Positions 9,095 to 18,034 are shown, counted from the first letter of the stretch. The stretch is DNA of 64,000 nt from Mesorhizobium_K sp040049215 (GCF_040049215.1 NZ_JBDZDN010000001.1:868001-932000); one strand, 5' to 3'. The notes: generated by a model not told the origin, from the letters alone. Numbers and translations: made by a program.

Positions 9095-9172
9095 TAAACT
9101 TCACCTTCGCGCGGACCTGCCCTTTGCAGCGCAGTCATATCTTTTACTTAACCGTTATGTACACGACGCAAG

Positions 9173-10309
9173 ATGTTTTTGACCAACCATTTTGCGCCAA
9201 CACCCCGCAAGCTTGCCGAGGCTTCCCGGTTCGATTCGGTGCCCGTCATCTCGATCACCGCGCTCGCCGGTGTCCCCGGCTTCGTCCGCGGCGCCTTCGG
9301 CGAGAAATTGCTCAGGCAGGCCAACCGGGCGGCCATGCTCGATATCGAGGCGATCGACGACAAGGACTGTTTCGTCCCGCACGTCACCATGAGTACGTTC
9401 GTCAGCGCCGTCGCCAGGCTGGCAGGCGAGGACAGCTTCGGGCTGATGCTGGCGCCTCACCTGACCGTTGCAAGCTACGGATGCTGGGGCGAATATGTGC
9501 TTGGCGCCCCCACCCTGGGCGACGCCATCCGGCGGGCCATCGCCACGATCGGGTTTCACAGCAGGGGCGATGCGCTGTCGCTCGTCGTCGTGGCAGGGCA
9601 GGCGCGCCTGAGCTACGCCAGCGCGGCGAAGGGGCTGGACGGATATGCGCAAGTCGCATGCGGCGCGGCAGGCGTCGTCGTCAACGTCTGCCGGTCATTC
9701 CTGCCGGCTCACATTCCGCTGCGATGCGTCGAGCTCGACATTCCGACGCCGCGGCGGCCTGGCGCCTTCGAGGATGTTTTCGGCTGCGCCGTCATTTTCG
9801 ACGCCCCTGCCGTGACGGTCTGCTTCGATGCCGACCGGCTCGGCGCCGTTCGCCGTTCGCGCGGCGCGCCTTCGCCCGTTACGGTCGAAGACCTGGCGCG
9901 GGCACGCGTGGACTGCAGGAAGCTCGCCGGTCTGCGCGATGTGCTTGCCGAGCAGGTATGGTCCCAGGTGCTGGCCGGCAGCGTGTCGATCGAGAGCGCC
10001 GCACGTTCCCTGGACACCAGCGTCCGCACGCTGCAGCGCGAGCTTCACCGCGAGGGCACGGACTTCCGGGCGATCACGAACCTGGTGCGCAGCCGAAGGG
10101 CGCTAGAACTGCTACGCCGCCCGGACCTCTCGGTCACTCAGATATCCGGGTCGTTGGGCTATTCGGCGCCGGCACACTTCGCCCGTGCGTTCCGCAAGGC
10201 CACGGGCCTCGGCCCTCAGGAGTTCCGGCGGTTCGTGGCGAATCAATCCGCGCGGCCGGATTGGTCCAGCGACGGGGTCCAGTCGGCCGATATCGCAAAC
10301 TCGATCTGA
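9173..10309 (+). CDS. AraC-family transcriptional regulator, OruR/ArgR-like architecture
   Basis: The 378-residue protein has an N-terminal arabinose-binding-like sensor region of the type in OruR-like regulators (about 20-230, including PHVTMSTFVSAVARL) and a C-terminal double helix-turn-helix (about 265-365). Recognisable HTH stretches are SIESAARSLDTSVRTLQREL and LSVTQISGSLGYSAPAHFARAFRKATGLGP. The start ATG gives the expected length. It is transcribed away from the DUF1254 gene and probably controls that gene and itself. The effector is unknown. Confidence 0.88.
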   Translation: MFLTNHFAPTPRKLAEASRFDSVPVISITALAGVPGFVRGAFGEKLLRQANRAAMLDIEAIDDKDCFVPHVTMSTFVSAVARLAGEDSFGLMLAPHLTVASYGCWGEYVLGAPTLGDAIRRAIATIGFHSRGDALSLVVVAGQARLSYASAAKGLDGYAQVACGAAGVVVNVCRSFLPAHIPLRCVELDIPTPRRPGAFEDVFGCAVIFDAPAVTVCFDADRLGAVRRSRGAPSPVTVEDLARARVDCRKLAGLRDVLAEQVWSQVLAGSVSIESAARSLDTSVRTLQRELHREGTDFRAITNLVRSRRALELLRRPDLSVTQISGSLGYSAPAHFARAFRKATGLGPQEFRRFVANQSARPDWSSDGVQSADIANSI

Positions 10310-10365
10310 CCGCCGCCGGGCACTCGCCACCGGCGAAGTGCTGACAGTCAGTTGATCCGCACGCC

Positions 10366-11166
10366 TCAGGCCTTCTCCAGCCCGAACGTCTTCGCGCAGA
10401 GCGCGTAGATGTCGTCATAGACATCGGCTCCGCCGGCGACGACGACCGTACCCTCCTTCAGCACCGTCTTAGGATCGGGCGTGACGATCCTGCCGCCCGC
10501 TTCTTCGATCAGCAGCAGGCCGGCGATGCAGTCCCAGGCGTTCATGTGGTTCTCGATGTAGCCGATCAGCCGGCCCGACGCGACATAGGCGAGCATCAGC
10601 GCGCCCGAGGCGTTGCGGAAGAACACGCCGCCCTTGGCCAGCAGGTCGGTGATGAGGCCGGGCACGGCCGCCGTCTCGCGGCGGTTGGAGAAGCCGATGC
10701 CGAGCGAGCCGTCGCCGAGGCTCTTGGACGCGCTCGCGCGCATCGGCTTGCCGTTCAGCCAGGCGCCGCCGCCTTTCTCGCCGTAGAAGGTCTCGCCGGT
10801 AGACGGCTCGTGGATGACGCCGATGACCGTCACGCCGTCCCTGGCGCAGGCGATCACCACGCACCATGCAGGGATGCCCTTGACGAAGTTGGCCGTGCCG
10901 TCGATCGGATCGATCACCCAGTCGTAGCCCGTCGTACCCTTTGTCGGCGCGTGCTCCTCGCCGACGACGCCGTCGTCGGGATAGGCCTTCGCCAGTTCGC
11001 GCCGCACGAACAGTTCGACCTCGCGGTCGGCCTCCGACACCAAATCCTGATGGCCCTTGGCCTCGATGGTCAGGGAGTCGAGTTTCCGGAAGTACTCCAT
11101 GCCGAGTTTTCCGGCGCGCTCGGCGAGTTCGCGGGTAAAGGTCAGGCGTTCGCTGTGGGTGGTCAT
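10366..11166 (-). CDS. Inositol monophosphatase-family phosphatase
   Basis: About 266 residues with the metal-dependent sugar-phosphatase fold. GEEHAP near residue 70 carries the metal-binding glutamate, DPIDGTANFVKG near 90-100 is the hallmark motif 1, and WDCIAGLLLIEEAGG near 215 is motif 2. The frame extends five codons upstream, but MTTHSERL at 11166 looks like the natural start. Family members dephosphorylate inositol phosphate, 3'-phosphoadenosine phosphate or histidinol phosphate. Alphaproteobacterial HisN enzymes belong here too, so the substrate is open. It ends 57 bp from the converging AraC gene. Confidence 0.88.
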   Translation of the reverse strand: MTTHSERLTFTRELAERAGKLGMEYFRKLDSLTIEAKGHQDLVSEADREVELFVRRELAKAYPDDGVVGEEHAPTKGTTGYDWVIDPIDGTANFVKGIPAWCVVIACARDGVTVIGVIHEPSTGETFYGEKGGGAWLNGKPMRASASKSLGDGSLGIGFSNRRETAAVPGLITDLLAKGGVFFRNASGALMLAYVASGRLIGYIENHMNAWDCIAGLLLIEEAGGRIVTPDPKTVLKEGTVVVAGGADVYDDIYALCAKTFGLEKA

Positions 11167-11306
11167 GGGATTCCGCTGCAAATCGAGGACAACGCAGGGC
11201 GAATGCCTCGCGCTAGGCCTTCATAGGCCAAGTCCCGCGCCCGTGGAAAGATCGCAGAAACGCAGTCGGCTAACAGCTTGACCGGAACCGGCCGACAGCG
11301 ATGCGA

Positions 11307-11522
11307 TCAGGCCGCGCGATCCGCCGGCCGCGAGGTCTTCGCCGCGAGATACATCAGGCTGTAGCTCGCGATATTCCTGTCCCATCCGGCTTTCACCGCA
11401 AGATCGAGGATCGCATCGAGATGCGGCCTCAGAGCCTCGCGGCATTCCTTTTCGTAGCTGGCGTCCTTGACCTGGGTCTTGGGCTTCTCGACGACTGGCT
11501 CTCGGATCAACATGGCATGCAC
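11307..11522 (-). CDS. Small hypothetical protein
   Basis: A 71-residue frame (68 if the second methionine, at 11513, is the start) encodes a soluble, charged protein with a likely helical core from about residue 22 to 60 (YEKECREALRPHLDAILDLAV). I do not recognise the family. It has no signal peptide and no membrane segment. It sits between the MFS gene and the phosphatase gene on the same strand. A hairpin at 11541-11571 separates it from the MFS gene, so it may be a separate unit. Confidence 0.5.
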   Translation of the reverse strand: MHAMLIREPVVEKPKTQVKDASYEKECREALRPHLDAILDLAVKAGWDRNIASYSLMYLAAKTSRPADRAA

Positions 11523-11540
11523 TGCACTGACTGAGGGGAA

Positions 11541-11571
11541 GGTACGATGGTTCTCCTAGCCCCATCGTGCC
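11541..11571. terminator. Hairpin downstream of the MFS gene
   Basis: ACGATGG at 11544-11550 pairs with CCATCGT at 11562-11568, extended by G-C, G-C and G-T pairs to a 10-bp stem around an 11-base loop. It follows the MFS gene on the minus strand and precedes the small hypothetical gene. There is no strong T run. Confidence 0.35.
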
Positions 11572-11664
11572 GCCGGTCAAGCGCCTTGGGCGACATAAAG
11601 CCGACGCTCCACACATTCTTGTCCGCGACCGAAGCAAGACGGCAACACCACTTGGCGAAAGAAG

Positions 11665-12906
11665 CTACGCCGCCTGCGGCCTGGGGCTTCCCGATTTCCA
11701 CAGGAGCATGAAGGCGATCAGCATGTTGAGCAGGTTCCAGGCGATGCCGTTCAGGAATGCAGCGGCGTAGGAGCCCGTCAGGTCGTAGATCCAGCCCGAC
11801 ATCCAGCCGCCCAGCGCCATGCCGGCGATCGTCGCCAGGACGACGATGCCAATGCGCTGGCCGGCCTGCGCGGCCGGCATGTATTCGCGCACGATGATGG
11901 CGTAGCTCGGCACGATGCCGCCCTGCGACAGACCGAAGACCAGCGAGACGACATAGAGCGAGGCCAGCCCGTCGAAGGGAATGTAGAGGAAAAGCGCCAG
12001 GCATTGCAGCGTCGAGCCGACGAGCAGCGTCTTCACGCCGCCGATCCTGTCGGCCAGGAAGCCCGAGGCGAGACGACTGACGACGCCGGCCGCCAGCATG
12101 AGCGACAGCATCTCGCCGCCGCGCGCCACGCCGTAGCCAAGGTCGACGCAATAGGCGACGATGTGCACCTGCGGCATCGACATGGCGACGCAGCAGCCGA
12201 GCCCGGCGACCACCAGCAGCGCCTGCAGCGCGGCGGGCGAGAGCGGGATCTGCTGCAGCGGCCGCACCGTGCCGCCGGCCGCCGCGTCCCTCAACGGCCT
12301 CTGCCGCCGCAGCATCAGCGCCAGCGGCGCCATCGCGGCAAAGCAGATCGCGCCGCAGGCAAGGTAGGCGAAGCGCCAGCCGCCATGGTCCATCATATAG
12401 GGCATCGCCACAGGCCACAGCGTGCCGGCAAGGTAGTTGCCGGCCGCGGCGACCGAGACGGCGACGCCGCGCCGGCGCTCGAACCAATGCGAGATGTCGG
12501 CCATCAGCGGGCCGAAGATGATGGACGACCCCGCGCCGATCAGCCCCTGCACGATGGTGAACTGGACGATCGACGTCGCCATCGAGGCGAGCGCGAAGCC
12601 TGCCGCCAGCACCACCGAGGCGATCAGCGCCGGCAGCCAGTAGCCGAAGCGGTCTATCGCGCGCCCGAGCAGGACGTTGCCCGCGGCGAAGCCCATCATG
12701 GTCGCCGTGTAGGGAAGCGACGCATCGGCGCGGTCGACGCCGAACTCGGCCTGCACGGCCGGCAGCACGACGATCACCGCCCACATGCCGACGCCGCCGA
12801 CCGTGGCCAGCACCGTGCCTATGGCGAGCCGGGTCCAGGCATACGCGCCGTCAATGTCGGCGTCGGCGCCGCGTCCGGAAAACATGCCGGCAAAGGACAG
12901 TGTCAC
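11665..12906 (-). CDS. Major facilitator superfamily carrier, oxalate/formate-antiporter-like
   Basis: About 413 residues with roughly 12 hydrophobic segments and the MFS loop 2-3 signature (LLGRAIDRFGYW, matching GxxxDRxGxR). Its general look (PAVQAEFGVDRADASLPYT, GLIGAGSSIIFGPLMADISHWFERRRGVAVSVAAAGNYLAG) matches the monocarboxylate/oxalate-formate antiporter group. The frame extends to an ATG at 12969, but a GTG at 12906 with AGGGA upstream gives a start just before the conserved part; either is possible. No enzyme gene is adjacent to reveal the substrate. Confidence 0.85.
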   Translation of the reverse strand: MTLSFAGMFSGRGADADIDGAYAWTRLAIGTVLATVGGVGMWAVIVVLPAVQAEFGVDRADASLPYTATMMGFAAGNVLLGRAIDRFGYWLPALIASVVLAAGFALASMATSIVQFTIVQGLIGAGSSIIFGPLMADISHWFERRRGVAVSVAAAGNYLAGTLWPVAMPYMMDHGGWRFAYLACGAICFAAMAPLALMLRRQRPLRDAAAGGTVRPLQQIPLSPAALQALLVVAGLGCCVAMSMPQVHIVAYCVDLGYGVARGGEMLSLMLAAGVVSRLASGFLADRIGGVKTLLVGSTLQCLALFLYIPFDGLASLYVVSLVFGLSQGGIVPSYAIIVREYMPAAQAGQRIGIVVLATIAGMALGGWMSGWIYDLTGSYAAAFLNGIAWNLLNMLIAFMLLWKSGSPRPQAA

Positions 12907-13261
12907 GTCGTCTCTTCCCTGCCCCGTGCGTCGAGGATCGGACCACGCCGCCGCGACGCGTCTCGTCAACCCTGGGGTGCGGAACCGTCTACCGGACGGG
13001 CTGGGTGAGAGCGAGCGCCACGGCCTTCAATCGATGAAACCAGCCTGGCAGGTCGGCGGGCGGCAAAGCGACGGAAAGGAAGCCCTTGCTCGCTGAAAAC
13101 GCGCGCGAACGCCGCCTCTTCGCCTCCAGTGAACAAATTCTCGACCAGCAGCGACGGGCATCATCGGCAAGCCGCTGATTCACCGAAGGGTATCTAGATC
13201 CGGTTCGGCGGGAACCTTCTTGTTTATTCACGCATGCCCGTGCGGGGGCACAATAATCGCC
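12907..13261. other. Intergenic stretch between the MFS gene and phnF, no gene supported
   Basis: About 355 bp lie between the MFS start and the phnF stop. Both genes are on the minus strand. The part nearest the MFS gene would hold its promoter or, if the ATG at 12969 is used, coding sequence. A frame of 80 codons at 12989-13231 on the minus strand shows no family features. No tRNA, repeat or strong hairpin is seen. Confidence 0.5.
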
Positions 13262-14008
13262 TCAGCTCACCGACAATTCGACGAGGTCGGCGGCGAAGCG
13301 CGTCTCGGAAAACTGCACCGGCGCGCCGTCCGGGCCGACATTGACATAGATTGTAACCAGCACGATCGCGCCAGGCGAAAGACGCAGATCCGCCAGGTCC
13401 GCCACGCTTGCATGGCGCGCCGATATCAGCGTTGAGCGGCGGAAATAGTCGGAAATGCCGAAGCTTTTCAAGGCGATGGTGATCGAGCCACTGTCGTTGT
13501 AGAGCCCCTCGATGCCGCCGAAGCGCCTGGCGTCGAAATAGATGGTCGCGCGCGAAACCGGCCTTCCGTCGGCTTCTGACAGTGTTTCGAGCCGCGTGAC
13601 CCCGGCTCCGGGCGCAAGGCCCAGCGCCTCGGCCGTGCGCTGGTCGGCCGCCTCGACCGCGTGGTCGAGCAACACGCCCCGCCGGTCCTTCGCCTGTCCG
13701 CGCAAGCCCTCCGAAAACCGCGTCCGCGCGCTGATAGGGTACGCAAGCCTTTGTCTTCGCTCGATAAAAGTCCCCCGGCCCTGTTCGGCCCGCAGCACAC
13801 CTTCCTGCTCCAGCGCCGCGATCGCCCCCCTGACCGTATGGCGATTCACGCCGAATCGCGCGGCCAGCGCCATCTCCGGCGGCAGGCGGTCGGCGAATTC
13901 GCCGGTGCCGATCGCGAATCGAATCTGGTCGGCGATCTGTCGCCAGAGCGCGACGCCGTTGCGCCGCTCCATCGCCGCTTCGGGCGCGGCCGCCTTTTTC
14001 GCCTGCAT
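13262..14008 (-). CDS. phnF: PhnF-type GntR/HutC transcriptional regulator of phosphonate use
   Basis: The 248-residue protein has an N-terminal GntR winged helix (about 20-85: WRQIADQIRFAIGTGEFADRLPPEMALAARFGVNRHTVRGAIAALEQEGVL, given here in full only as the region) and a C-terminal UTRA effector domain (about 100-245). It is divergent from phnG, which is the standard rhizobial layout of the C-P lyase locus. The frame runs much further upstream as an antisense shadow, but ATG 14008 with GGGG upstream fits the family length. PhnF represses phn genes in other bacteria. The 95-bp divergent region holds a candidate Pho box and a TTGT-rich dyad. Confidence 0.92.
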   Translation of the reverse strand: MQAKKAAAPEAAMERRNGVALWRQIADQIRFAIGTGEFADRLPPEMALAARFGVNRHTVRGAIAALEQEGVLRAEQGRGTFIERRQRLAYPISARTRFSEGLRGQAKDRRGVLLDHAVEAADQRTAEALGLAPGAGVTRLETLSEADGRPVSRATIYFDARRFGGIEGLYNDSGSITIALKSFGISDYFRRSTLISARHASVADLADLRLSPGAIVLVTIYVNVGPDGAPVQFSETRFAADLVELSVS

Positions 14009-14016
14009 TTTTGCCC

Positions 14017-14034
14017 CTGTCACGCAGCCGTCAT
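14017..14034 (+). promoter_or_regulatory. Candidate Pho box upstream of phnG
   Basis: CTGTCACGCAGCCGTCAT shows two 7-base repeats (CTGTCAC and CCGTCAT) separated by 4 bases, close to the PhoB consensus of two CTGTCAT half-sites. A good -10 hexamer, TATAAT, lies at 14056-14061. The spacing to it (21 bp) is one helical turn longer than usual. PhoB activation of phnGHIJKL on phosphate starvation is inferred. Confidence 0.5.
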
Positions 14035-14069
14035 CGACACGCGTTATCAAACGTGTATAATTTGTATGA

Positions 14070-14089
14070 TTGTATAGATCAATAGACAA
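14070..14089. promoter_or_regulatory. Candidate PhnF operator (imperfect dyad)
   Basis: The 20-bp stretch has the form TTGTATAG-ATCA-ATAGACAA. Six of eight positions are symmetrical, with TTGT and ACAA at the outer ends, similar to HutC/GntR operators. It lies just downstream of the TATAAT at 14056-14061 and upstream of phnG, where a bound repressor would block transcription. Confidence 0.4.
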
Positions 14090-14102
14090 CTTTGGAATGA
14101 CC

Positions 14103-14633
14103 ATGCCCCGCGAACGAGACATTCCGACCAGTGACCGGACTAGCGACCGCACTGGCGCCCGGCTTGGCGACAACCGGCTTGGCGATCGATCGCGCGACAA
14201 TGCCCGCAAGGCGGCGATGGCGGCGTTCGCATCGGCCTCGGCCGCCGATCTGCGGCAGCTTAGCGAGGCAGCGGGATTGCCGCTCGATGCCGAAACGCTG
14301 CGCGGCCCGGAAACCGGCCTGGTGACGGTGCGCGGCCGGATCGGCGGCGGCGGCGCGCCGTTCAACACCGGCGAGGCGACCGTGACGCGCGCCACAGTGC
14401 GCCTGCCCTCCGGACAGGTCGGCCATGCGTATGCGCTCGGCCGGGACAAGGAGAAGGTGCGGCTGGCCGCGATCCTCGACGCCATCTGGTGCGGCGAAGA
14501 AACGCGCGAAACCGTGCAGGAGAAAGTGGTCGCGCCGCTCGTCAGGATGGCCGCTGAGGCCGACGCAAGGCGGCGCGGCGAAACGGCTGCGACAAGGGTC
14601 GATTTCTTCACCATGGTGCGCGGAGAGGACTGA
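14103..14633 (+). CDS. phnG: Phosphonate C-P lyase system protein PhnG
   Basis: About 176 residues. PhnG is part of the PhnGHIJ core complex that transfers the phosphonate to ribose triphosphate and splits the C-P bond. The conserved part begins at about residue 33 (RKAAMAAFASASAADLRQL) and includes GAPFNTGEATVTRATVRL and VGHAYALGRDKEKVRLAAILDA. The preceding 30 residues are an unusual low-complexity leader rich in D, R and T (SDRTSDRTGARLGDNRLGD), coded by short direct repeats. Start candidates are ATG 14097 and 14103; GGA spacing favours 14103. The stop overlaps phnH (TGATG). Confidence 0.92.
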   Translation: MPRERDIPTSDRTSDRTGARLGDNRLGDRSRDNARKAAMAAFASASAADLRQLSEAAGLPLDAETLRGPETGLVTVRGRIGGGGAPFNTGEATVTRATVRLPSGQVGHAYALGRDKEKVRLAAILDAIWCGEETRETVQEKVVAPLVRMAAEADARRRGETAATRVDFFTMVRGED

Positions 14634-15265
14634 TGCCTGTATCCGAAAAGACCGCCGACCGGCTCGCGCAGCACATCACGGGCGGCTTCGCCCATCCCGT
14701 CTTTGACGCGCAGGCGATCTTCCGCGCCGTCATGGACGCCATGGCGCGGCCCGGCACGGTCCAGCCGGTCAAGCTGCTCGCGCAGCCGCCGCAGCCGCTC
14801 TCGCCGGTCGCCGCCGCGATAGCGCTGACGCTCTGCGACCACGACACGCCGCTCTGGCTCGATCCGGCGCTGCGGCAGACGCAGGCTGTCGCAAGCTGGC
14901 TCGGTTTCCACACCGGCGCGCCGCTCGCCGGCACGCCGGCCGACGCGCATTTTGCCCTTGTCGGCGATCCGGCCGCCCTGATCGCGCTCGAAAATTTCGC
15001 GCAAGGCACGCAGGAATATCCCGACCGCTCGACCACGCTGATCCTGCAGGTCGTGAGCCTCTCGTCGGGCGAGAACCTGCTGCTCGAAGGCCCCGGCATC
15101 GAGCGCACCGCGCTGACGGCGCCTTCTCCCCTGCCGCGTCATTTCGTCGAGCAGTGGAAGCAGAACCGGGCGCGTTTCCCGCGCGGCGTCGATCTCATCC
15201 TGGCAGCACCCGAGGGAATCGCATGCCTGCCGCGCACGACGCGCATCCGCCTGAGCGAGGGCTGA
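14633..15265 (+). CDS. phnH: C-P lyase core subunit PhnH
   Basis: The 210-residue protein matches PhnH in length and motifs: HPVFDAQAIFRAVMDAMARPGTV near residue 22, LLAQPPQPLSPVAAAIALTLCDHDTPLWLDP near 50, and a C-terminal GVDLILAAPEGIACLPRTT. PhnH is a PLP-transferase-like fold without the cofactor and is a structural part of the PhnGHIJ complex in the cytoplasm. The start shares one base with the phnG stop, and phnI follows after 3 bp, so the genes are tightly coupled. Confidence 0.95.
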   Translation: MPVSEKTADRLAQHITGGFAHPVFDAQAIFRAVMDAMARPGTVQPVKLLAQPPQPLSPVAAAIALTLCDHDTPLWLDPALRQTQAVASWLGFHTGAPLAGTPADAHFALVGDPAALIALENFAQGTQEYPDRSTTLILQVVSLSSGENLLLEGPGIERTALTAPSPLPRHFVEQWKQNRARFPRGVDLILAAPEGIACLPRTTRIRLSEG

Positions 15266-15268
15266 CCG

Positions 15269-16375
15269 ATGTATGTTGCCGTCAAGGGCGGTGAAGCCGC
15301 CATCCGCAACGCCCACCGGCTGCTCGCAGACCGCAGGCGCGGCGACCGCACTGTGCCGGCGCTGAGGCTCGACCAGATCGTCGAGCAGCTTGGCCTCGGC
15401 GTCGACCGCGTGATGAGCGAGGGTTCGCTCTACGACAAGGAACTCGCCGCGCTCGCCATTGTGCAGGCGCGCGGCGACCTCATCGAGGCGATCTTCCTGG
15501 TGCGCGCCTATCGCACCACCCTGCCGCGCTTCGGCTATACGCGGCCGGTCGACACGGCCGCGATGCTCGCCGAGCGACGCGTGTCGGCGACTTACAAGGA
15601 CTTGCCCGGCGGGCAGATGCTCGGGCCGACCTTCGACTACACCCACCGGCTGCTCGATCCGGAAATCGCCACCGGGGCGGAAGTCGCGGAGCCGGAGCAG
15701 CGGGAAGCGGACGCCGAGCCGATGCCCCGCGTGTCCGACATACTCGCCGGCGAGGACCTGATCGAGCCGGACGGCGCGCTGCCTGCCGGCCATGTCACCG
15801 GCGACATCACGCGCGAGCCGCTGGAATTCCCGCTTGCACGCGACACGCGGCTGCAGGCGCTTTCGCGCGGCGACGAAGGTTTTCTGCTGGCGCTCGCCTA
15901 TTCGACGCAGCGAGGCTATGCCCGCAGCCATCCATTTGTCGGCGAAATCCGCATCGGTGAGGTCGAGCTCGAACTCGACGTGCCGGAGTTGGATTTTCCC
16001 GTCACGCTCGGCCGCATCCGCGTCACCGAATGCCAGATGGTCAACCAGTTCCACGGCTCGGCCAAGGTGCCGCCGCAATTCACCCGCGGCTACGGGCTGG
16101 TGTTCGGCCAGAGCGAGCGCAAGGCGATGGCGATGACGCTTTGCGACCGGGCACTGCGCGCAAGCGAATTCGGCGAGGACATCACGGCCGCTGCACAGGA
16201 CGAGGAGTTCGTCATCTCGCATTCCGACAATGTGCAGGCGACAGGCTTCGTCGAGCATCTGAAGCTGCCGCATTATGTCGACTTCCAGGCCGAACTCGAC
16301 CTCGTGCGCCGCATGCGCGCCGAACATGACGCGAAATCCGCGCCGGACGAATTGCGCAAGGAGGCCGCGGAATGA
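15269..16375 (+). CDS. phnI: C-P lyase core subunit PhnI
   Basis: The 368-residue protein begins MYVAVKGGEAAIRNAH, a clear PhnI signature, and contains LRLDQIVEQLGLGVDRVMSEGSLYDKELAALAIVQARGD and the conserved C-terminal GLVFGQSERKAMAMTLCDRAL and SHSDNVQATGFVEHLKLPHYVDFQ. PhnI acts as a nucleosidase and, with PhnG, PhnH and PhnL, exchanges the base of ATP for the phosphonate. Its length is normal and no frame break is seen. It overlaps phnJ by 4 bp. Confidence 0.96.
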   Translation: MYVAVKGGEAAIRNAHRLLADRRRGDRTVPALRLDQIVEQLGLGVDRVMSEGSLYDKELAALAIVQARGDLIEAIFLVRAYRTTLPRFGYTRPVDTAAMLAERRVSATYKDLPGGQMLGPTFDYTHRLLDPEIATGAEVAEPEQREADAEPMPRVSDILAGEDLIEPDGALPAGHVTGDITREPLEFPLARDTRLQALSRGDEGFLLALAYSTQRGYARSHPFVGEIRIGEVELELDVPELDFPVTLGRIRVTECQMVNQFHGSAKVPPQFTRGYGLVFGQSERKAMAMTLCDRALRASEFGEDITAAAQDEEFVISHSDNVQATGFVEHLKLPHYVDFQAELDLVRRMRAEHDAKSAPDELRKEAAE

Positions 16376-17259
16376 ACGCGCCCGAGCCGAATATCGCCAC
16401 CTACAACTTCGCCTATCTGGACGAGCAGACCAAGCGGATGATCCGCCGCGCGATCCTGAAAGGTATCGCGATCCCCGGCTACCAGGTGCCGTTTGCCAGC
16501 CGCGAAATGCCGATGCCCTATGGCTGGGGCACCGGTGGGGTGCAGGTGACGGCCTCGATCATCGGGCCGGACGATGTGCTCAAGGTCATCGACCAGGGCG
16601 CCGACGACACCACCAACGCCGTGTCGATCCGCGCCTTCTTCGTCAAGGTGGCGAATGTCGCGGTGACGACCGAAACCGCCAAGGCGACCATCATCCAGAC
16701 GCGCCACCGCATCCCGGAACTGCCGCTGACGGCAGGCCAGACGCTGGTCTATCAGGTGCCTATCCCCGAGCCGCTGCGTTTCCTCGAGCCGCGCGAGACC
16801 GAAACGCGAAAAATGCATGCGCTCGAGGAATACGGACTGATGCACGTGAAACTCTATGAGGACATCGCCAGGCACGGCCACATCGCGACGACCTACGCCT
16901 ATCCGGTGAAGGTCGAAGGACGCTACGTGATGGATCCGTCGCCGACGCCGAAGTTCGACAATCCGAAGATGCACATGTCGCCGGCGTTGCAGCTGTTCGG
17001 CGCCGGCCGCGAGAAGCGCATCTACGCGATCCCGCCCTTCACCGAGGTGGTGAGCCTCGACTTCGAGGATCATCCGTTCGAGGTGCAGAAGTTCGACAAG
17101 CCCTGTGCGCTCTGCGGCGCCGAACAGGTCTATCTCGACGAGGTGATCCTCGACGACCGTGGAGGACGCATGTTCGTGTGCTCGGATACCGATCATTGCG
17201 AGACCAGGCGGGCTGAGGGGCATCGTGGGCACATCGCGCCGAAGGAGGCTGCGGAATGA
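16372..17259 (+). CDS. phnJ: Carbon-phosphorus lyase PhnJ (radical SAM)
   Basis: The 295-residue enzyme splits the C-P bond of ribosyl-1-phosphonate 5-phosphate by radical S-adenosylmethionine chemistry. It has the family cysteine pattern near its C-terminus: CALC, 21 residues, then C, five residues, C, which is CX2CX21CX5C and holds the [4Fe-4S] cluster and catalytic cysteine. The start NFAYLDEQTKRMIRRAILKG and the central GWGTGGVQVTASIIG are typical. All key cysteines are present, so the enzyme should be active. It overlaps phnI and phnK by 4 bp each. Confidence 0.97.
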   Translation: MNAPEPNIATYNFAYLDEQTKRMIRRAILKGIAIPGYQVPFASREMPMPYGWGTGGVQVTASIIGPDDVLKVIDQGADDTTNAVSIRAFFVKVANVAVTTETAKATIIQTRHRIPELPLTAGQTLVYQVPIPEPLRFLEPRETETRKMHALEEYGLMHVKLYEDIARHGHIATTYAYPVKVEGRYVMDPSPTPKFDNPKMHMSPALQLFGAGREKRIYAIPPFTEVVSLDFEDHPFEVQKFDKPCALCGAEQVYLDEVILDDRGGRMFVCSDTDHCETRRAEGHRGHIAPKEAAE

Positions 17260-18032
17260 GCGACGAACCACTGCTGCGCGTTTCCTCGCTGTCGAAATTC
17301 TACGGATCGCGGATCGGCTGCGAGAATGTCTCGTTCGAGCTGTGGCCGGGCGAAGTGCTGGCGGTCGTGGGGGAATCCGGCTCGGGCAAGACGACGCTCT
17401 TGAACTGCATCTCGACGCGGCTGACGCCGACCTCGGGCTCGGTGTCCTACCGCATGCGCGACGGCACCTTCCGCGACCTCTACCGCATGAGCGAGGCGGA
17501 GCGCCGCTTCCTGATGCGCACCGACTGGGGGTTCGTGCACCAGAACCCCGCCGACGGCCTGCGCATGACGGTTTCGGCCGGCGCCAATGTCGGCGAGCGC
17601 CTGATGGCTGTCGGCGACCGGCATTACGGCAAGATCCGCGAGACGGCGGTCGACTGGCTGGCGCGCGTGGAAATCGGCGAGGACCGCGTCGACGACGAGC
17701 CCCGCGCCTTCTCCGGCGGCATGCGCCAGCGCTTGCAAATCGCGCGCAATCTCGTCACCGGTCCCAGGCTCGTCTTCATGGACGAGCCGACCGGCGGGCT
17801 CGATGTCTCGGTGCAGGCGCGCCTGCTCGACCTGCTGCGCGGGCTGGTCAATGATCTCGGGCTTGCGGCTGTCGTCGTCACCCACGACCTCGCCGTCGCC
17901 CGGCTTCTGTCCCACCGCATGATGGTGATGAAGGACGGCCACGTCGTCGAGACGGGCCTGACCGACCGCGTGCTGGACGACCCGCGCGCGCCGTACACGC
18001 AGCTTCTCGTTTCGTCCATTCTGCAGGTCTGA
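17256..18032 (+). CDS. phnK: C-P lyase ATP-binding protein PhnK
   Basis: The 258-residue ABC-type ATPase associates with the PhnGHIJ core complex rather than with a membrane transporter. Walker A is GESGSGKTTL near residue 36, the signature is FSGGMRQRLQIARNL, and Walker B is LVFMDEPTGGLD. The oligopeptide-type look (VHQNPADGLRMTVSAGANVGERL) is typical of PhnK. It overlaps phnJ by 4 bp, and phnL follows after 2 bp. Confidence 0.95.
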   Translation: MSDEPLLRVSSLSKFYGSRIGCENVSFELWPGEVLAVVGESGSGKTTLLNCISTRLTPTSGSVSYRMRDGTFRDLYRMSEAERRFLMRTDWGFVHQNPADGLRMTVSAGANVGERLMAVGDRHYGKIRETAVDWLARVEIGEDRVDDEPRAFSGGMRQRLQIARNLVTGPRLVFMDEPTGGLDVSVQARLLDLLRGLVNDLGLAAVVVTHDLAVARLLSHRMMVMKDGHVVETGLTDRVLDDPRAPYTQLLVSSILQV

Positions 18033-18034
18033 TC

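Noticed and set aside
12989..13231. 80-codon minus-strand frame between phnF and the MFS gene
   Set aside because: No family features, no good ribosome site and a basic shadow-like composition.
14009..16327. Minus-strand frame continuing upstream of phnF across phnG, phnH and phnI
   Set aside because: Only the last 248 codons match PhnF. The rest is antisense to well-matched phn genes.
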